The notes below the pieces were generated by a model. It saw nothing but the letters and a program-made list of their open reading frames with translations, had not been told where the DNA came from and did no database searches. A program made the position numbers and the translations under genes. From positions 1 through 64,000 of the forward strand of contig CABZFJ010000005.1 in assembly GCA_902524995.1 (NCBI GenBank): DNA of 64,000 nt. Reading direction: 5' to 3'. Shown piece after piece: positions 61,885 through 64,000 of the stretch. The stretch is from an uncultured Pelagibacteraceae bacterium (GTDB lineage: Bacteria; Pseudomonadota; Alphaproteobacteria; Pelagibacterales; Pelagibacteraceae). The first letter of the stretch is position 1, and every line of letters starts with the position of its first letter.

Positions 61885-62670
61885 ATGCAATTTTATCAAC
61901 CTAAAGAACTCCCAAAGATTATGGTAGCGCCTAATGGAGTAAGACCGATGAAGAAGGATCATCCAAAAGTTCCTATAACTGTTGATGAAATTATTAATAC
62001 AGCAAAATTATCATACGAAGCAGGTGCTGAGGCAATTCACTTTCACATCAGAGATAAAAATAGCCAACATATATTAGACGCTAAAGACTGTAGTAAGGCA
62101 TTAATAAAATTAAATGAGATAGTTCCTAACATGCACTTACAAGTTACTACTGAGGCTGTTGGGAGATATTCACCAGGTGAAATGCGTAAATATGCTTATG
62201 ATGTTAAACCACCAGGAATATCGATTGCAATTAGAGAATTAATTCCAAGCAGAAATCCCACTGATGAAGATGTAAAACTATATAAATATTTATCTGATGA
62301 AAAAATTAATGTTCAACATATTTGTCATGAACCTGAGGATATAGATTTACTTTCAAATTTATTAAACCAATCTGAAATTGAAAAAGACAACACTTGGTGC
62401 TTATTTGTAATCGGTCACTATACTGGTAAAATTAGTAATCCAAATAAAATACCTTTATATTTAGAAAAATTAGAAAAAAATAAATTTAAAGCAGATTGGG
62501 CTATATGTGCTTTTGAAAAAGAAGAATTTATTTGTTTGAAAGAAGCAATAAAACTTGGTGGAAAAATAAGAATCGGATTTGAAAATTCATTATATCTTCC
62601 TTCAGGTGAAATTGCTCAAGATAATGAAACAAAAATAAAAATTATAAAAGAGGAATTAAATTTAAATTGA
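61885..62670 (+). CDS. 3-keto-5-aminohexanoate cleavage enzyme-like (BKACE family)
   Basis: IMVAPNGVRPMKKDHP; AEAIHFHIRDKNSQHILD; IRIGFENSLYLPSGEIAQDN. Confidence 0.85.
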   Translation: MQFYQPKELPKIMVAPNGVRPMKKDHPKVPITVDEIINTAKLSYEAGAEAIHFHIRDKNSQHILDAKDCSKALIKLNEIVPNMHLQVTTEAVGRYSPGEMRKYAYDVKPPGISIAIRELIPSRNPTDEDVKLYKYLSDEKINVQHICHEPEDIDLLSNLLNQSEIEKDNTWCLFVIGHYTGKISNPNKIPLYLEKLEKNKFKADWAICAFEKEEFICLKEAIKLGGKIRIGFENSLYLPSGEIAQDNETKIKIIKEELNLN

Positions 62671-64000
62671 ATAATTTTTTATTTTTGAAATTTTATTAGA
62701 TTTTATAGAACCTATTATAAATCTATCTGGTCTAACTATAAGTCCCTCAGATTTTATGTTATTAAGATATTCACTTAAGCCATTTACATTATTAGACAGT
62801 ACATAATTAATTTTATTGGAAATTTTTTTCTTTAATTTTGGTGAAATTATTACAATAGGTTTTGAAGAAAATTTTTCATCTAAATTTTTTCCATTTTTTA
62901 ATTTAAATTGAGGGAATATTTTACCTCGAAGTTTATCATTAACTTTTCCAATTCCTTTGCCCAGTTTTGGCTTAATGGATTTCATAGATTTTACTCCTTC
63001 CTTATTTGAAGAAATATTTTTTGTAATTTTTGTTGAGCTGATAGCATTTATAAAAGAACCCATTCTCATAGTTGTGCTTACATACTCTTTTACATTGGAA
63101 TATCTCTCACTTTGATAGGTATTAAGTAATTTATCTGAATGATTATTCTTTAAACAATGTGATATTTTCCATGACAGGTTTGAGACATCTCTTATTCCAG
63201 CACACATTCCTTGTCCCATAAAAGGTGGCATCAAGTGCGCAGCATCACCAGCAATGAATATTCTACCTTTTCTCCAACTTTTACTAATTGCAGATTTGAA
63301 TGTGTATATAGTTTTTCTCTCGAGTTTAGCATCTTTTTTACTAAGCCATGGTTTAAGGAAATTCCATATGTACTTTTCAGACATAATTGTTTCCTCTTTT
63401 TCTTTATTATTAATTACAAACTCCCACCTTCTTCTTCTGCCTACATTTCTGCAATACGTTGCTGGTCTTACTTTGTTAGAAAATTGAATTGTTCGATCTG
63501 GAAGATTATTTTTCTTTTTTTTCAAAATTAAATCAACCACTGCCCATTTTTGAGTAAATCCTAAATTACTCATGCTTGATTTTATCTGATTTCGGACTGT
63601 TGAATTTGCACCATCACAACCAATTAAATATTTAGCTTTAATATTCAGAATTCTATTATATTTTATGTCTTGATAAATTATTCGAACATTATTTTTAGTA
63701 TTTGTAGCTTTTAAGAGTTCAGTATTTTGCTGGATACGGACCTTTTTAAAAGATTTAAGTCTCTTTCGTAATTGTCTCTCTAAATCAGGTTGATGAAATC
63801 TATAACTTGGATACCATCCATTTTCAGTAATTTCTTTTGGTCTGGGCCAATCTAAAATTACATCACCCTTTTTATTTACAAACTTAGTTCCTTTGTTAAT
63901 TAGAGTATATTTTAGAAATTTATCTGTAATTCCAATTGTTTGAAATACTCTCATAACCTCGTCATCAAAATGGACTGCTCTTGGAAGAGGGTAAAAACTA
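62662..64000 (-). CDS. FAD-dependent aromatic-ring-hydroxylase-like monooxygenase (N-terminus beyond the window)
   Basis: IFIAGDAAHLMPPFMGQGMCAGIRDVSNLSWK; frame stays open past the track start to the edge (SFYPLPRAVHFDDEVMRVFQ), so 63954 is an internal Met. Confidence 0.88.
   Translation of the reverse strand, partial: SFYPLPRAVHFDDEVMRVFQTIGITDKFLKYTLINKGTKFVNKKGDVILDWPRPKEITENGWYPSYRFHQPDLERQLRKRLKSFKKVRIQQNTELLKATNTKNNVRIIYQDIKYNRILNIKAKYLIGCDGANSTVRNQIKSSMSNLGFTQKWAVVDLILKKKKNNLPDRTIQFSNKVRPATYCRNVGRRRRWEFVINNKEKEETIMSEKYIWNFLKPWLSKKDAKLERKTIYTFKSAISKSWRKGRIFIAGDAAHLMPPFMGQGMCAGIRDVSNLSWKISHCLKNNHSDKLLNTYQSERYSNVKEYVSTTMRMGSFINAISSTKITKNISSNKEGVKSMKSIKPKLGKGIGKVNDKLRGKIFPQFKLKNGKNLDEKFSSKPIVIISPKLKKKISNKINYVLSNNVNGLSEYLNNIKSEGLIVRPDRFIIGSIKSNKISKIKNYSI

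Noticed and set aside
63211-63531. Overlapping plus-strand ORFs (106 and 77 aa) inside the monooxygenase
   Set aside because: Antisense to the conserved GDAAH-containing gene.
1-64000. CRISPR arrays, prophage, toxin-antitoxin, restriction systems, transposases or integrases
   Set aside because: No repeat-spacer pattern or hallmark protein seen in any listed ORF or intergenic region.

Overview
AT-rich, very gene-dense alphaproteobacterial window; gene order and streamlining suggest a SAR11/Pelagibacterales-like genome (inference). Left third is conserved core on the minus strand: proS (partial), DUF1467, RNase J, coaX, minimal birA, a complete 14-gene nuoA-N operon, tRNA-Asp(GTC), tRNA-Val(TAC), lon-clpX-clpP-tig, tRNA-Leu(TAG). 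The rest is accessory or metabolic: a TRAP/NCS1/Zn-ADH operon divergent from a GMC oxidoreductase, a second TRAP operon with enoyl-CoA hydratase and CaiB/BaiF genes facing an enolase-superfamily dehydratase and a fused FAD/Fe-S dehydrogenase, a co-oriented surface/pilin-like cluster headed by an 863-aa cNMP-binding/acyltransferase/SGNH-hydrolase fusion, a photolyase, an aminotransferase, a BKACE protein and a truncated FAD monooxygenase. Main items for a second look: permuted tRNA-Thr(TGT)-like halves sharing an 18-bp direct repeat around a glycosyltransferase; the 863-aa fusion; GC-rich hairpins in the same dctP-dctQ gap of both TRAP operons; convergent genes sharing one palindromic TTAA as both stop codons; and divergent genes whose start codons are 2 bp apart. 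No CRISPR, phage, transposase or integrase was seen. All assignments come from reading the sequence; no searches were run.
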